From positions 1-64,000 of the forward strand of contig CAZYDH010000006.1 in the NCBI GenBank assembly GCA_964645915.1: a stretch of DNA of 64,000 nt, written 5' to 3'. The DNA is from JACNKV01 sp964645915. GTDB lineage: Bacteria > Fidelibacterota > Marinisomatia > Marinisomatales > JACNKV01. Shown in pieces: positions 1 through 7,823 of the stretch. The notes under the pieces are model-generated. The model saw only the letters and a program-made list of their open reading frames with translations. It was not told where the DNA came from and did not search any database. The position numbers and the translations under genes are program-made. Positions within the stretch are counted from its first letter, which is position 1; every line of letters starts with the position of its first letter.

Positions 1-399
1 CCCTTCAAATGGTATTTTCAACCATGTGTCGATCATCTTTATAACTTTTTCAGTTGAAACAAATCGTGCACCAAACGATAGAATATTGGCGTTATTATGC
101 ATTCGTGAAAGTTTTACTATTTCCTCCGGACCGTCATAAAACACAGCGGCTCTTACACCCTTTACTCGATTCGCAGCCATCGCCTCTCCTTGGCCGGAAC
201 CTCCAAAAATAAACCCTCGATTCTCAGGACTCCCTGCAACCGCATGGGCAGCAGGTAGAATAAAATCAGGATAATCATCTTCTCTATCATAGTCGAATGC
301 ACCAAAATCCTGAACTTCATATTTTTCTTTTTCGAGATGCTCTTTAACAGCTTCTTTCAAATGAAAACCGGCATGATCAGTGGCTAATATTATCTTCAT
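1..399 (-). CDS. rpiB: Ribose-5-phosphate isomerase B (partial, C-terminus cut by window edge)
   Basis: It interconverts ribose 5-phosphate and ribulose 5-phosphate in the cytoplasmic non-oxidative pentose phosphate pathway. The 133 visible residues start MKIILATDHAG, the usual RpiB start with its Asp-His pair. The loop GGSGQGEAMAANRVKG is the phosphate/active-site loop. It lacks the Cys of the E. coli GTG-C-G form and carries Gly-Glu, as in the mycobacterial-type enzyme where a Glu is the catalytic base (from memory of the family). The usual length is about 145-150 residues, so some 10-20 are missing. The ATG lies 6 bases after the tkt stop, and an AAGG sequence overlapping the tkt end can serve as ribosome binding site. 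It is the third gene of rpe-tkt-rpiB. Confidence 0.93.
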   Translation of the reverse strand, partial: MKIILATDHAGFHLKEAVKEHLEKEKYEVQDFGAFDYDREDDYPDFILPAAHAVAGSPENRGFIFGGSGQGEAMAANRVKGVRAAVFYDGPEEIVKLSRMHNNANILSFGARFVSTEKVIKMIDTWLKIPFEG

Positions 400-405
400 T
401 TTTAA

Positions 406-2430
406 CTACCTTAATTTTGATATATGTTCACGAATTACACCTTCAATTTGATCAACAGTAAAACCAAATTCTTTTGCAAGCTCATTCGCCGGCGCAGAAG
501 CCCCAAACCGATTTAATCCAATATTAATTCCATTTGGACCTGTATACTTTTCCCATCCTCGGGTAACTCCTGCTTCTATAGAGATGGCTAAACAACCCCT
601 CATCGGAATGAGTGAGTTTTTATATTCTTCAGATTGTGAATCAAAGATTTCCATGGATGGCATACTGACGACACGAATGTTCTTATCTGTCATTTTTTTC
701 GCAACATCCATTGCCAACGAAACTTCAGAACCGGTTGCAATGAGAATGACCTCCGGTCTGCCTTCACAATCCATAACCGGATAAGCGCCCCTTCTAACTC
801 CTTCTTCAACTGCTTCAAGCGGTAACGTTAAAACCGGTAGATTTTGTCTACTCAGCATCAACGCGCTTGGGGTTGATTCTGATTCAATGGCTATTTTAAA
901 ACAAACCGCCGTCTCTTTTAAATCTGCCGGGCGAAATGTATACAGATTAGGAATAACTCGTAATGACATTAAATGTTCAATTGGTTGGTGAGTAGGACCA
1001 TCTTCACCTACATAAAAAGAATCATGGGTAAATTCATAAACAACAGGAATCCGCTGAAGAGCGCTTAAACGTATAGCCGGACGAACATAATCTGAAAAAA
1101 CAGCAAATGTTCCCCCAAAAGGAATAACTCCACCGTGTAATGCCATCCCATTCATGATTGTTCCCATCGGGAACTCTCTGACTCCAAATGCAAGATTTCG
1201 TCCTAGTCGATTATCTCTGTTAAAATCTCCCCATTTTTTGGCAAATCCACCGGTATGATTAGAAGGCTCCAAATCTGCTGATCCACCAATAAGATGTGGT
1301 AATTGATCAGAAAATGCTTCTAAGATCAAACCAAACGCTTTGCGAGTTGCTACGGATTTTTCTTCATTTAATTCGGGGAACTCAAGATCGTTCGGGAATT
1401 TTTCTATAACCGTTTCCCATCGCTTTTGAAAAGCACTATCCGTTTTAGCCCAATTTAGTTGAGTTTTCCATTTATTAGCATTTTCACGAAGTTCATCAAA
1501 TCGAGATTGGAAATATCGTTTGATTTCCAAAGGCAGATAAAAAGGGTCTTTCGCAAGCCCTAAATTTTCCTTCGTCGCATCAATCTCATCTTGTGGCATC
1601 GGTGAGCCATGAGTATTATGATCTCCTTCCATCCCGGCTGAACCATGAGCCATCGTGGTTTTTCCAATAATTAAACTCGGGCGGTCGATCACTTGAGCTT
1701 TTTGGATCGCATCACGTATTTTTTCATGGTCATGACCATCAATTTCTTGTACGTGCCATCCAAATCCCTCAAATACAGTTGCGTAATTTGTTGAATCTGA
1801 TCGATTTGTGTGACCCGATATTTGTTTTTCATTTGCGTCATAATAAAGGATCAACCGCGACAATCCTAAATGCCCTGCAACAGCCGCTGCCCCTAAAGCG
1901 ATCGGTTCTTGGAAGTCACCATCACCGGCTAATACGTAAGTGAAGTGATTAATAAAATGATCTTCTTCACCGACAAAATCCATTTGGTGTCTTAATATGG
2001 ATTCTGCAAGCGCCATCCCAACGGACATACCAACTCCCTGCCCCAACGGTCCTGTTGTGGCTTCAACGCCCGGTATTTCTACTTCCGGATGTCCGGGAGT
2101 TCGACTGTGGAGTTGGCGGAATTGCTTCAGATCATCAACCGTAAGCCATCCAATTAATGTTAATAAAGAATACAATAGCATAGATTCATGTCCCGCGGAA
2201 AGAACAAATCTATCTCGGTCAATCCAATTGGGGTCTTCCGGATCAAATTTTAAGTATTCAGTAAATAAAATAGTGGCAAAATCTGCGGAACTCATCGCTC
2301 CTCCGGTATGCCCGGAGTTTGCGTTGCGTACACCATCCATGACCAACCCCTTCACGATATTGATCAAAAATAGATCTTTATCTTCCGGGGACCATAAGTC
2401 AAATTCTGATAGTTCTTTATATGCTCTCAT
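406..2430 (-). CDS. tkt: Transketolase
   Basis: Thiamine-diphosphate enzyme that moves two-carbon units between ketose and aldose phosphates in the pentose phosphate pathway. It is full length at 674 residues. The substrate/ThDP histidines are visible at HTGG (about 41), GHES (81) and PGHP (about 114). The ThDP-Mg motif starts at GDGDF (169-173) and ends with Asn near 200. The FGVREF segment (415-420) carries the catalytic Glu, and DGPTHQP (about 477-483) carries the C-terminal His. The C-terminal transketolase domain follows to the end. It sits between rpe (29 bases upstream) and rpiB (6 bases downstream), so the three genes are very probably one transcript. The AGGA upstream of the start is close to the ATG. 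Confidence 0.97.
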   Translation of the reverse strand: MRAYKELSEFDLWSPEDKDLFLINIVKGLVMDGVRNANSGHTGGAMSSADFATILFTEYLKFDPEDPNWIDRDRFVLSAGHESMLLYSLLTLIGWLTVDDLKQFRQLHSRTPGHPEVEIPGVEATTGPLGQGVGMSVGMALAESILRHQMDFVGEEDHFINHFTYVLAGDGDFQEPIALGAAAVAGHLGLSRLILYYDANEKQISGHTNRSDSTNYATVFEGFGWHVQEIDGHDHEKIRDAIQKAQVIDRPSLIIGKTTMAHGSAGMEGDHNTHGSPMPQDEIDATKENLGLAKDPFYLPLEIKRYFQSRFDELRENANKWKTQLNWAKTDSAFQKRWETVIEKFPNDLEFPELNEEKSVATRKAFGLILEAFSDQLPHLIGGSADLEPSNHTGGFAKKWGDFNRDNRLGRNLAFGVREFPMGTIMNGMALHGGVIPFGGTFAVFSDYVRPAIRLSALQRIPVVYEFTHDSFYVGEDGPTHQPIEHLMSLRVIPNLYTFRPADLKETAVCFKIAIESESTPSALMLSRQNLPVLTLPLEAVEEGVRRGAYPVMDCEGRPEVILIATGSEVSLAMDVAKKMTDKNIRVVSMPSMEIFDSQSEEYKNSLIPMRGCLAISIEAGVTRGWEKYTGPNGINIGLNRFGASAPANELAKEFGFTVDQIEGVIREHISKLR

Positions 2431-2459
2431 CTTTCCTGATTTTTCCCATATTGTATTTA

Positions 2460-3134
2460 TTATGAATTTGTAACCTGAATAAAATGTTGAATTGCTTTCA
2501 CCGGATCCTCTGCTCCAAATACCGCTGAGCCAGCCACCAAGATATCTGCACCGGCATCGGACACTTCCTTTGCATTGCTATGTTTTATCCCACCATCAAC
2601 TTCAATGATCACGCTATCCTGTAAGCATAATTCAACTAATCTTTGCTTTATTTCTACAATCCGCTCACTCGATCCCGGGAGATATCCTTGCCCACCAAAA
2701 CCGGGCTCAACACTCATGACCAAGATCAAATCAACTTGATCCAAAAATGGTTCTAGCTCAGTGATTGGGGTTTTAGGTCTTATCGATATTCCAACCTGTT
2801 TCCCTGTCGAGCGGATTAATTCAATCACTTCCGTCGGGTTATCTGTAGCCTCAATATGAAACGTGATTCCATCGGCACCGGCTCGAGCAAACGGCTCAAC
2901 CAATTTCTCAGGGTCGGTTACCATTAGATGAACGTCAAAAAATCGATTTGTATGGGGTCGCAAAGATTTTACAACAAGCGGACCGATTGTCAAATTGGGA
3001 ACGAAATGATTGTCCATTACATCGATATGGATGTAATCGGCTCCGCCTTTTTCGCAAATCTTTAAGGCAGAATATAAATCAGAAAAATCTGCAGATAAAA
3101 TTGAAGGCGCGATTATCGTTGTTTTTTTACTCAT
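2460..3134 (-). CDS. rpe: Ribulose-phosphate 3-epimerase
   Basis: It interconverts ribulose 5-phosphate and xylulose 5-phosphate. The 224-residue TIM barrel has all family signatures: PSILSADF (about 10-17), HIDVMDNHFVPN (36-47) with the metal-binding His and Asp, DVHLMV, MSVEPGFGGQ and the late EVDGGI with the second catalytic Asp. The motif usually reads MDGHFVPN; here Gly is Asn, which is minor. It is the first gene of the rpe-tkt-rpiB operon, so the three pentose-phosphate steps are encoded together. A 12-base perfect palindrome lies 27-38 bases upstream of the start. Confidence 0.96.
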   Translation of the reverse strand: MSKKTTIIAPSILSADFSDLYSALKICEKGGADYIHIDVMDNHFVPNLTIGPLVVKSLRPHTNRFFDVHLMVTDPEKLVEPFARAGADGITFHIEATDNPTEVIELIRSTGKQVGISIRPKTPITELEPFLDQVDLILVMSVEPGFGGQGYLPGSSERIVEIKQRLVELCLQDSVIIEVDGGIKHSNAKEVSDAGADILVAGSAVFGAEDPVKAIQHFIQVTNS

Positions 3135-3160
3135 TTTATATAGGTTAGTTTACTTCATCA

Positions 3161-3172
3161 AGTGATATCACT
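3161..3172. promoter_or_regulatory. Short palindrome upstream of rpe
   Basis: The 12 bases AGTGATATCACT form a perfect palindrome 27-38 bases before the rpe start codon, in the 71-base gap between rpe and the next minus-strand gene. The position suits an operator or a promoter-overlapping site. A 12-base palindrome can arise by chance in AT-rich DNA, so this is weak. Confidence 0.25.
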
Positions 3173-3205
3173 GAAAGCGACTTTACCAAGAATATTTCTC
3201 AATTT

Positions 3206-3550
3206 TTAATCCCATTCAAAACCGGAAGCACATTTTGTTTTTAAATCAATTTCAACGGAATTATAATCTTTAAAATCCGGCATATAATAATATAACATTT
3301 GAAATTTAATAGCTTCATCGACCCAAACAGAATCCGGAGCCCCGATAGTTTCAATAATTTCCTCCGCGGTAGGATGCTCATTTAAAAACAACCAAACATC
3401 ATATTCAGATAGCAATCCTTGAGTATAGGGGGTTTCATCAGAATTGGAATGTTTTAATTGGATATTCAGGGGGACAAGAGGCGGTTGAGTGTGGGTGGTA
3501 CACGCATTCCATAAAACAATCATAAATAGGATTATCATGAATCTTCGCAT
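3206..3550 (-). CDS. Small lipoprotein, possibly BamE/SmpA-like fold
   Basis: A 114-residue protein of unknown function. It opens with a basic hydrophobic signal peptide ending in the lipobox-like LWNAC, so the Cys is probably lipidated and the protein membrane anchored. The mature part contains TAEEIIETIGAPDSVW followed by a short beta-rich stretch. That resembles the 'G-x-P' turn of small periplasmic BamE/SmpA-like domains, but the likeness is slight. I chose the ATG at 3550, which has GAGG 11 bases upstream, over the ATG six codons earlier, which has no ribosome binding site. It is divergent from the LOG-family gene at 3664. Confidence 0.65.
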   Translation of the reverse strand: MRRFMIILFMIVLWNACTTHTQPPLVPLNIQLKHSNSDETPYTQGLLSEYDVWLFLNEHPTAEEIIETIGAPDSVWVDEAIKFQMLYYYMPDFKDYNSVEIDLKTKCASGFEWD

Positions 3551-3663
3551 CGGTAAAACATACCTCATTCATACGATGAAAAACAAGTTGGTTTGTATAC
3601 AATTCATTTCGTTTTTAACCATGGTTTTAGCTTATATTGGATGCCAGTTTTTTAGGAAGATTT

Positions 3664-4473
3664 ATGACAAAAGAAAAAAAGAAAAACCGTTTTTACTCCG
3701 ATAACGATTTTTTAAATAGTGCTGATGCACGAACCATCCGAATCACTTCAGAATATTTAGGACCTCAGAGACGATTTACTCGGAATCATGTTGAAGATAC
3801 AATCGTATTTTTTGGCTCAGCAAGGATAAAATCCGAACAAGAAGCAAAAAAAGCATTACGAGTTGCTAAGGAATCCGACACTAAACAGAATATTACAAAA
3901 CTAGAACATGACTTGGAGATGAGTCAATATTACGAGGCGGCCAGAGAGTTGGCTAAACGTCTTACAAAATGGAGTAAAAAATTAAAAAACAAAAAACATC
4001 GATATATCCTGACATCCGGTGGCGGTCCCGGTATTATGGAAGCCACAAACCGAGGAGCTTCTGAAGCCAAAGGTCTTTCTATCGGATTAAATATTACACT
4101 TCCTTTTGAGCAATCCGGTAATTCATGGATCACGCCGGATCTCAATATGCAGTTTCATTACTTTTTTATGAGAAAATTTTGGATGGCATATTTAGCAAAA
4201 GCCATGGTTGTTTTTCCGGGGGGATTCGGGACCTTAGATGAATTACTCGAGCTGTTAACTCTTATCCAAACCGGAAAAATTCATAAGTCTATTCCCATCA
4301 TTCTATTTGGAAAAGAGTTTTGGTCAACCATTATTAACTGGGATTATTTAGTTAAAATTGGAACGATCGATAAACAGGATCTAAATCTTTTTACGATTTG
4401 TGATACGGTAGAAGAAGCATTCAATGCCCTCACTGTTGAGATTACCGGTGAACACAGCGGGCCAAATTTCTAG
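3664..4473 (+). CDS. LOG-family (TIGR00730) Rossmann-fold protein
   Basis: A 269-residue member of the LOG/lysine-decarboxylase-like family, whose studied members are cytokinin-type nucleoside 5'-monophosphate phosphoribohydrolases or pyrimidine/purine nucleotide hydrolases. The family motifs are clear: SGGGPGIMEATNRGA (about 118-132) and PGGFGTLDELLE (about 189-200), which together build the nucleotide-binding and catalytic site. The ATG at 3664 was chosen because AGGAAGA sits just upstream; an in-frame ATG nine codons earlier lacks a ribosome binding site. About 45 N-terminal residues before the Rossmann domain are charged and of unknown role, typical of the longer LOG subgroup. The physiological substrate cannot be read from sequence. 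Confidence 0.88.
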   Translation: MTKEKKKNRFYSDNDFLNSADARTIRITSEYLGPQRRFTRNHVEDTIVFFGSARIKSEQEAKKALRVAKESDTKQNITKLEHDLEMSQYYEAARELAKRLTKWSKKLKNKKHRYILTSGGGPGIMEATNRGASEAKGLSIGLNITLPFEQSGNSWITPDLNMQFHYFFMRKFWMAYLAKAMVVFPGGFGTLDELLELLTLIQTGKIHKSIPIILFGKEFWSTIINWDYLVKIGTIDKQDLNLFTICDTVEEAFNALTVEITGEHSGPNF

Positions 4474-4537
4474 AATATATCGTTAGCTATTTTATTAAAT
4501 AAATTCGTCTGATCTGCGAACACATTATCTATATAGG

Positions 4538-5314
4538 CTATTCGTCGAGTAGTTTATCATATAATTGGATGAGATTTTGCGTCTGCATTCCGGGTTCTCC
4601 ACTTCCGATCGCAATATCATCTATCTGAATTATCGGAACAATTCCGGAGACACTTCCGGTTTGAAACACTTCTTCCTTCGTTTTTAACTCTTCTAACGTA
4701 ATTGTTTGATATTCAACAGGGAATGGAGAAATATCAATGATCGTTTTACGTGTAATTCCCGGCAACACATCATGTTTTCGTGTATGTAAAGTTCCATTTG
4801 AGAGCCAAAATAAATTTGATCGAGATCCTTCATAAACTTCCTGATTCTCATTGATTAACAGTGCTTCAAAAAAACCATTTTTCCGAGCTTTATTATAACT
4901 TAAATAACATTCCAGATAGGATAAAGATTTTACAGATGGTAGTGAACGACGCTGAACAACACTCATCAATTTCACACCTTTAAGTACTTGCGGGTCCGGC
5001 TCTAATTTAGAAGAGATAACAATGCAATCATCCGGTGTAGCTGCAATCTTTAATCGTTGAAGGTCACAGTCTGAATGGTGTACAACCGACAAAATCATTT
5101 TTCTAACTTCATCGATTGAATATCGCAAAGGAAGTTCGATTTGGTTTGCTGATGAAAATAATCGTTCAAGATGATCTTCCAAACCAAATACAATGCGATG
5201 TTTGGTGGTTCTCATGGTTTCGAATACACCCGCTCCATACATCACTGCATCAGAAAAGATATTGACCATCGCTTCCTTTTCTTCTACCATTTTGTTGTTG
5301 ATCATCACATGCAT
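4538..5314 (-). CDS. pabC: Aminodeoxychorismate lyase (class IV PLP enzyme)
   Basis: It likely converts 4-amino-4-deoxychorismate to p-aminobenzoate and pyruvate for folate synthesis. The 258-residue protein is a class IV aminotransferase fold. GAGVFETMR appears near residue 28. The PLP lysine lies in YNKARKNG, and EVYEGSRSNLFW and GITRKTI follow. Branched-chain aminotransferases share these motifs, so the assignment rests on context: it lies directly after pabB and pabA. The ATG at 5314 was chosen because GGAG lies six bases upstream; an in-frame TTG four codons earlier would contain that site. Confidence 0.88.
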   Translation of the reverse strand: MHVMINNKMVEEKEAMVNIFSDAVMYGAGVFETMRTTKHRIVFGLEDHLERLFSSANQIELPLRYSIDEVRKMILSVVHHSDCDLQRLKIAATPDDCIVISSKLEPDPQVLKGVKLMSVVQRRSLPSVKSLSYLECYLSYNKARKNGFFEALLINENQEVYEGSRSNLFWLSNGTLHTRKHDVLPGITRKTIIDISPFPVEYQTITLEELKTKEEVFQTGSVSGIVPIIQIDDIAIGSGEPGMQTQNLIQLYDKLLDE

Positions 5315-5332
5315 ATTATTCTCCAATAAATT

Positions 5333-6574
5333 CTAATTGTCAAATGTGTTTGAAAATGAAGAGGCTTTGGCCATCGTTTCGTTATATTCATCTTCTTGTT
5401 TTGAGTCAAGTGTAATTCCACCTCCAACTCCCAATGAAATATTCTTACCTTGTTGTACAATTGTTCGAATGGCAATATTCATATCCAAATCTCCATTAGG
5501 ATAAATGACACCGATCGAACCGGTATAAACTCCTCGACGCTGAGTTTCCAATTCATCTATAATTTCGACTGCACGTTTTTTAGGACATCCTGTAATTGAA
5601 CCACCCGGTGACATTGAAAGCAACGCATCCATGGGAGAAATATCATCTCTCAGAGTTCCCTCGATCGTTGAATATGTATGCCATACAGAAGAAAGTTTTT
5701 GAACCTCTTTTTTATTCACGACGTTAACAGTTCCAATCTCACAGATTTTTCCCAGATCATTTCGTAACAAATCAGTGATCATATAAAGCTCCGCTTCTTC
5801 TTTACTGCTTTCAAGAAGTTCTTTTTTCATCATCTCATCAAATTGATCTGATCTGGGGCGAGTCCCTTTGATCGGTTTTGTGATAATCTTTTTTTGATGC
5901 GTTTTGATAAACCGTTCAGGTGACAAGCTCAAAATTGATCCATTGTCCATCGGAATAAAAGCAGCAAATTCCACAGGGTTTTTCTTTACCAAGTAAATAA
6001 ATAATTCGTGAGGTGGCAGAATTGTCTCTCCCTTGATTTGGTGAGTATAATTCACTTGATAAATGTCACCGCTTAGAATATAGTCAATGATACGTTCAAA
6101 TTTCTCCTTATATACATTACGATCCGGTTTGGATGTAAAAGATATTTGTTGATTATACTGCAAACCCGAATCGACTGAGTTTAAGATTTTCTTTATTTTA
6201 TCAACGATTTCGTGATGATCCGTATGAACAATTAGGTGATCATCCGCAAATTCAATCCAGTGATCAAAGGCTGAAAATGATATATCTGGAAAATTGTTTT
6301 TTGGATGTCTTGATTTAACGCCTAACAGTTCAACTCCCAGATCATAGGAGATATATCCAATGAGTAATTTCCCGATGTTTTCTTGATAGAATTCAGTGAT
6401 CCTATTTTGTCCTTCTCCACAGAAATAAGTGTATTGATCAGTGGGGTCAAAGGCGATCAATCGCTTCCACCCTGCTTTCGAATGACTCCACATCATGGTC
6501 GGGTTTAATCTCGCATTGGACATTTTTATAAAAACAGTAGAAACGTCAGCAAATGGAAGTGATGTGCTATGCAT
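5333..6574 (-). CDS. pabB: Aminodeoxychorismate synthase component I
   Basis: Chorismate-binding enzyme that aminates chorismate to 4-amino-4-deoxychorismate with ammonia from PabA. The 413-residue protein has the chorismate-binding domain in its C-terminal two thirds. PIKGTRPR holds the Lys typical of PabB; anthranilate synthase TrpE has Ala there. SPGGSITGCPK and the late GVGGGIT motif complete the active site. The start overlaps the pabA stop by eight bases (ATGCATAG), implying translational coupling. The gene is the middle of pabA-pabB-pabC. The N-terminal domain (about 1-130) is divergent, as is common. Confidence 0.93.
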   Translation of the reverse strand: MHSTSLPFADVSTVFIKMSNARLNPTMMWSHSKAGWKRLIAFDPTDQYTYFCGEGQNRITEFYQENIGKLLIGYISYDLGVELLGVKSRHPKNNFPDISFSAFDHWIEFADDHLIVHTDHHEIVDKIKKILNSVDSGLQYNQQISFTSKPDRNVYKEKFERIIDYILSGDIYQVNYTHQIKGETILPPHELFIYLVKKNPVEFAAFIPMDNGSILSLSPERFIKTHQKKIITKPIKGTRPRSDQFDEMMKKELLESSKEEAELYMITDLLRNDLGKICEIGTVNVVNKKEVQKLSSVWHTYSTIEGTLRDDISPMDALLSMSPGGSITGCPKKRAVEIIDELETQRRGVYTGSIGVIYPNGDLDMNIAIRTIVQQGKNISLGVGGGITLDSKQEDEYNETMAKASSFSNTFDN

Positions 6575-7124
6575 CCAACAAATTCCTCATCAATTTATTT
6601 CCTTCTTCAGTCATAAAGGATTCCGGATGAAATTGAACTCCTGCCAACGGATAATTATTATGTTGGATTGCCATAATCTCACCGTGTTCATCCTCTGCTT
6701 CAAGCCGAAAATCATTCGGAACAATATCTATGGCAAGAGAATGATAAAGAGCTGCATCAAACGGGTTGGAGATATGGTTAAATATTCCATTTTGATTATG
6801 AAACATTTTACGGGTTTTTCCATGTGTCGGATGGATAGCTTTTCGAATATTCGCACCAAATACTTCTCCAATACATTGCATGCCAAGGCAAACTCCAAAT
6901 ATGGGTGTTGATTTATAAAACTTTTGGATGATTTTGTTACTGATCCCGGCATTTTCCGGTTTTCCGGGTCCGGGTGAAATAATGATCTTATCAGGGGATA
7001 TCGTATTGATTTCATCAATAGTTATTTTATCATTCAAAACGATTTTTGTTGGATGCCCTAAGGCTTCAATCTGCTGGTATAGATTGTAGGTAAAGGAGTC
7101 GTAATTATCGATGATCAGGATCAT
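6567..7124 (-). CDS. pabA: Aminodeoxychorismate/anthranilate synthase glutamine amidotransferase
   Basis: Class I glutamine amidotransferase that supplies ammonia to PabB. The 185-residue protein starts MILIIDNYDSFTYNL, the classic PabA/TrpG start. It has the oxyanion strand ISPGPGKP, the nucleophile in GVCLGMQ (Cys79), and the His-Glu pair in QFHPES (His166, Glu168). TrpG is the same family and the subunit may serve both enzymes, but no trp genes are near. It is first in the pab operon. Confidence 0.94.
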   Translation of the reverse strand: MILIIDNYDSFTYNLYQQIEALGHPTKIVLNDKITIDEINTISPDKIIISPGPGKPENAGISNKIIQKFYKSTPIFGVCLGMQCIGEVFGANIRKAIHPTHGKTRKMFHNQNGIFNHISNPFDAALYHSLAIDIVPNDFRLEAEDEHGEIMAIQHNNYPLAGVQFHPESFMTEEGNKLMRNLLDA

Positions 7125-7223
7125 TTAACAATGTGAATTCTTCTGATAAATATATAAGAATTTACAGAAACAATTCAGAAAAGGATTAGCAATAATTATA
7201 CAGAAAAGGGGATAGAAATAAAA

Positions 7224-7260
7224 ATATCATCCGGTGGAGAGGTCGACCACCGGATGATAT
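7224..7260 (-). terminator. Rho-independent terminator
   Basis: A perfect 14-base inverted repeat (arms 7224-7237 and 7247-7260) with a 9-base loop. Read on the minus strand it starts about 10 bases after the stop of the lipoprotein gene at 7270 and is followed by TTTTATTTCT. It ends the TetR, TonB receptor and lipoprotein transcript. Confidence 0.9.
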
Positions 7261-7269
7261 AAATGGGGT

Positions 7270-7806
7270 CTAGTTATTCAAATATTTCCATTGAAAAACA
7301 AAGACTCCGGAGACGCCTATGTCATCATAATAACTTACGATTTCAAAGGCAGGGTATTTACCGTCGCTCGTGTTAACGACGTAAACAAAATCATTTGGCA
7401 TTACCAAATTAGAACTGGTCATGTAATACCAGCTATTATTTTCATCGGCTGTTGTAAAGCCATTAACAAATTCTTCTTCAGCAGGGATATCAACTACATC
7501 ATCTAAAGTGGCTGCATCTACTACCGCAATGCTAACGTTTTCACCAATATCAAATCTTGGATCATAAATCCAAACTGGTGCTCCCGGCGGTTGATAATAT
7601 AATGCATAAAACTTTACATCATAGTCGCTTGTTGATTCGGTTGATCCGGAATTGGAAGCAAAAGTAAAATATTCAGCAACATCTGGTGATTTAACATTGA
7701 TCGTTGTATATGTTGAGTAACCATTCCCATCGTCTTCCTGTTTCTTGTCTTCGCATCCAACCATAAATAGTAATAACCCGATTAGCAATGTTGTAAGTGT
7801 TTTCAT
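7270..7806 (-). CDS. Lipoprotein of unknown function
   Basis: A 178-residue secreted protein. The start MKTLTTLLIGLLLFMVGCED is a signal peptide with a lipobox (MVGC) and an acidic +2 residue. The mature part is rich in Tyr, Asp, Val and Ser and looks all-beta, with a YYQPPGAPVWIYDP segment near residues 68-82. I recognise no family. It lies 17 bases after the TonB-dependent receptor and before a strong terminator, so it is co-transcribed and may be a surface or periplasmic partner that binds the receptor's ligand. That role is inference from context. Confidence 0.75.
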   Translation of the reverse strand: MKTLTTLLIGLLLFMVGCEDKKQEDDGNGYSTYTTINVKSPDVAEYFTFASNSGSTESTSDYDVKFYALYYQPPGAPVWIYDPRFDIGENVSIAVVDAATLDDVVDIPAEEEFVNGFTTADENNSWYYMTSSNLVMPNDFVYVVNTSDGKYPAFEIVSYYDDIGVSGVFVFQWKYLNN

Positions 7807-7823
7807 TCTTATTGTCCTTTATT

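Noticed and set aside
1997..2473. Long plus-strand reading frame antisense to transketolase
   Set aside because: It lies wholly opposite a complete conserved enzyme gene, has no recognisable domain and no ribosome binding site.
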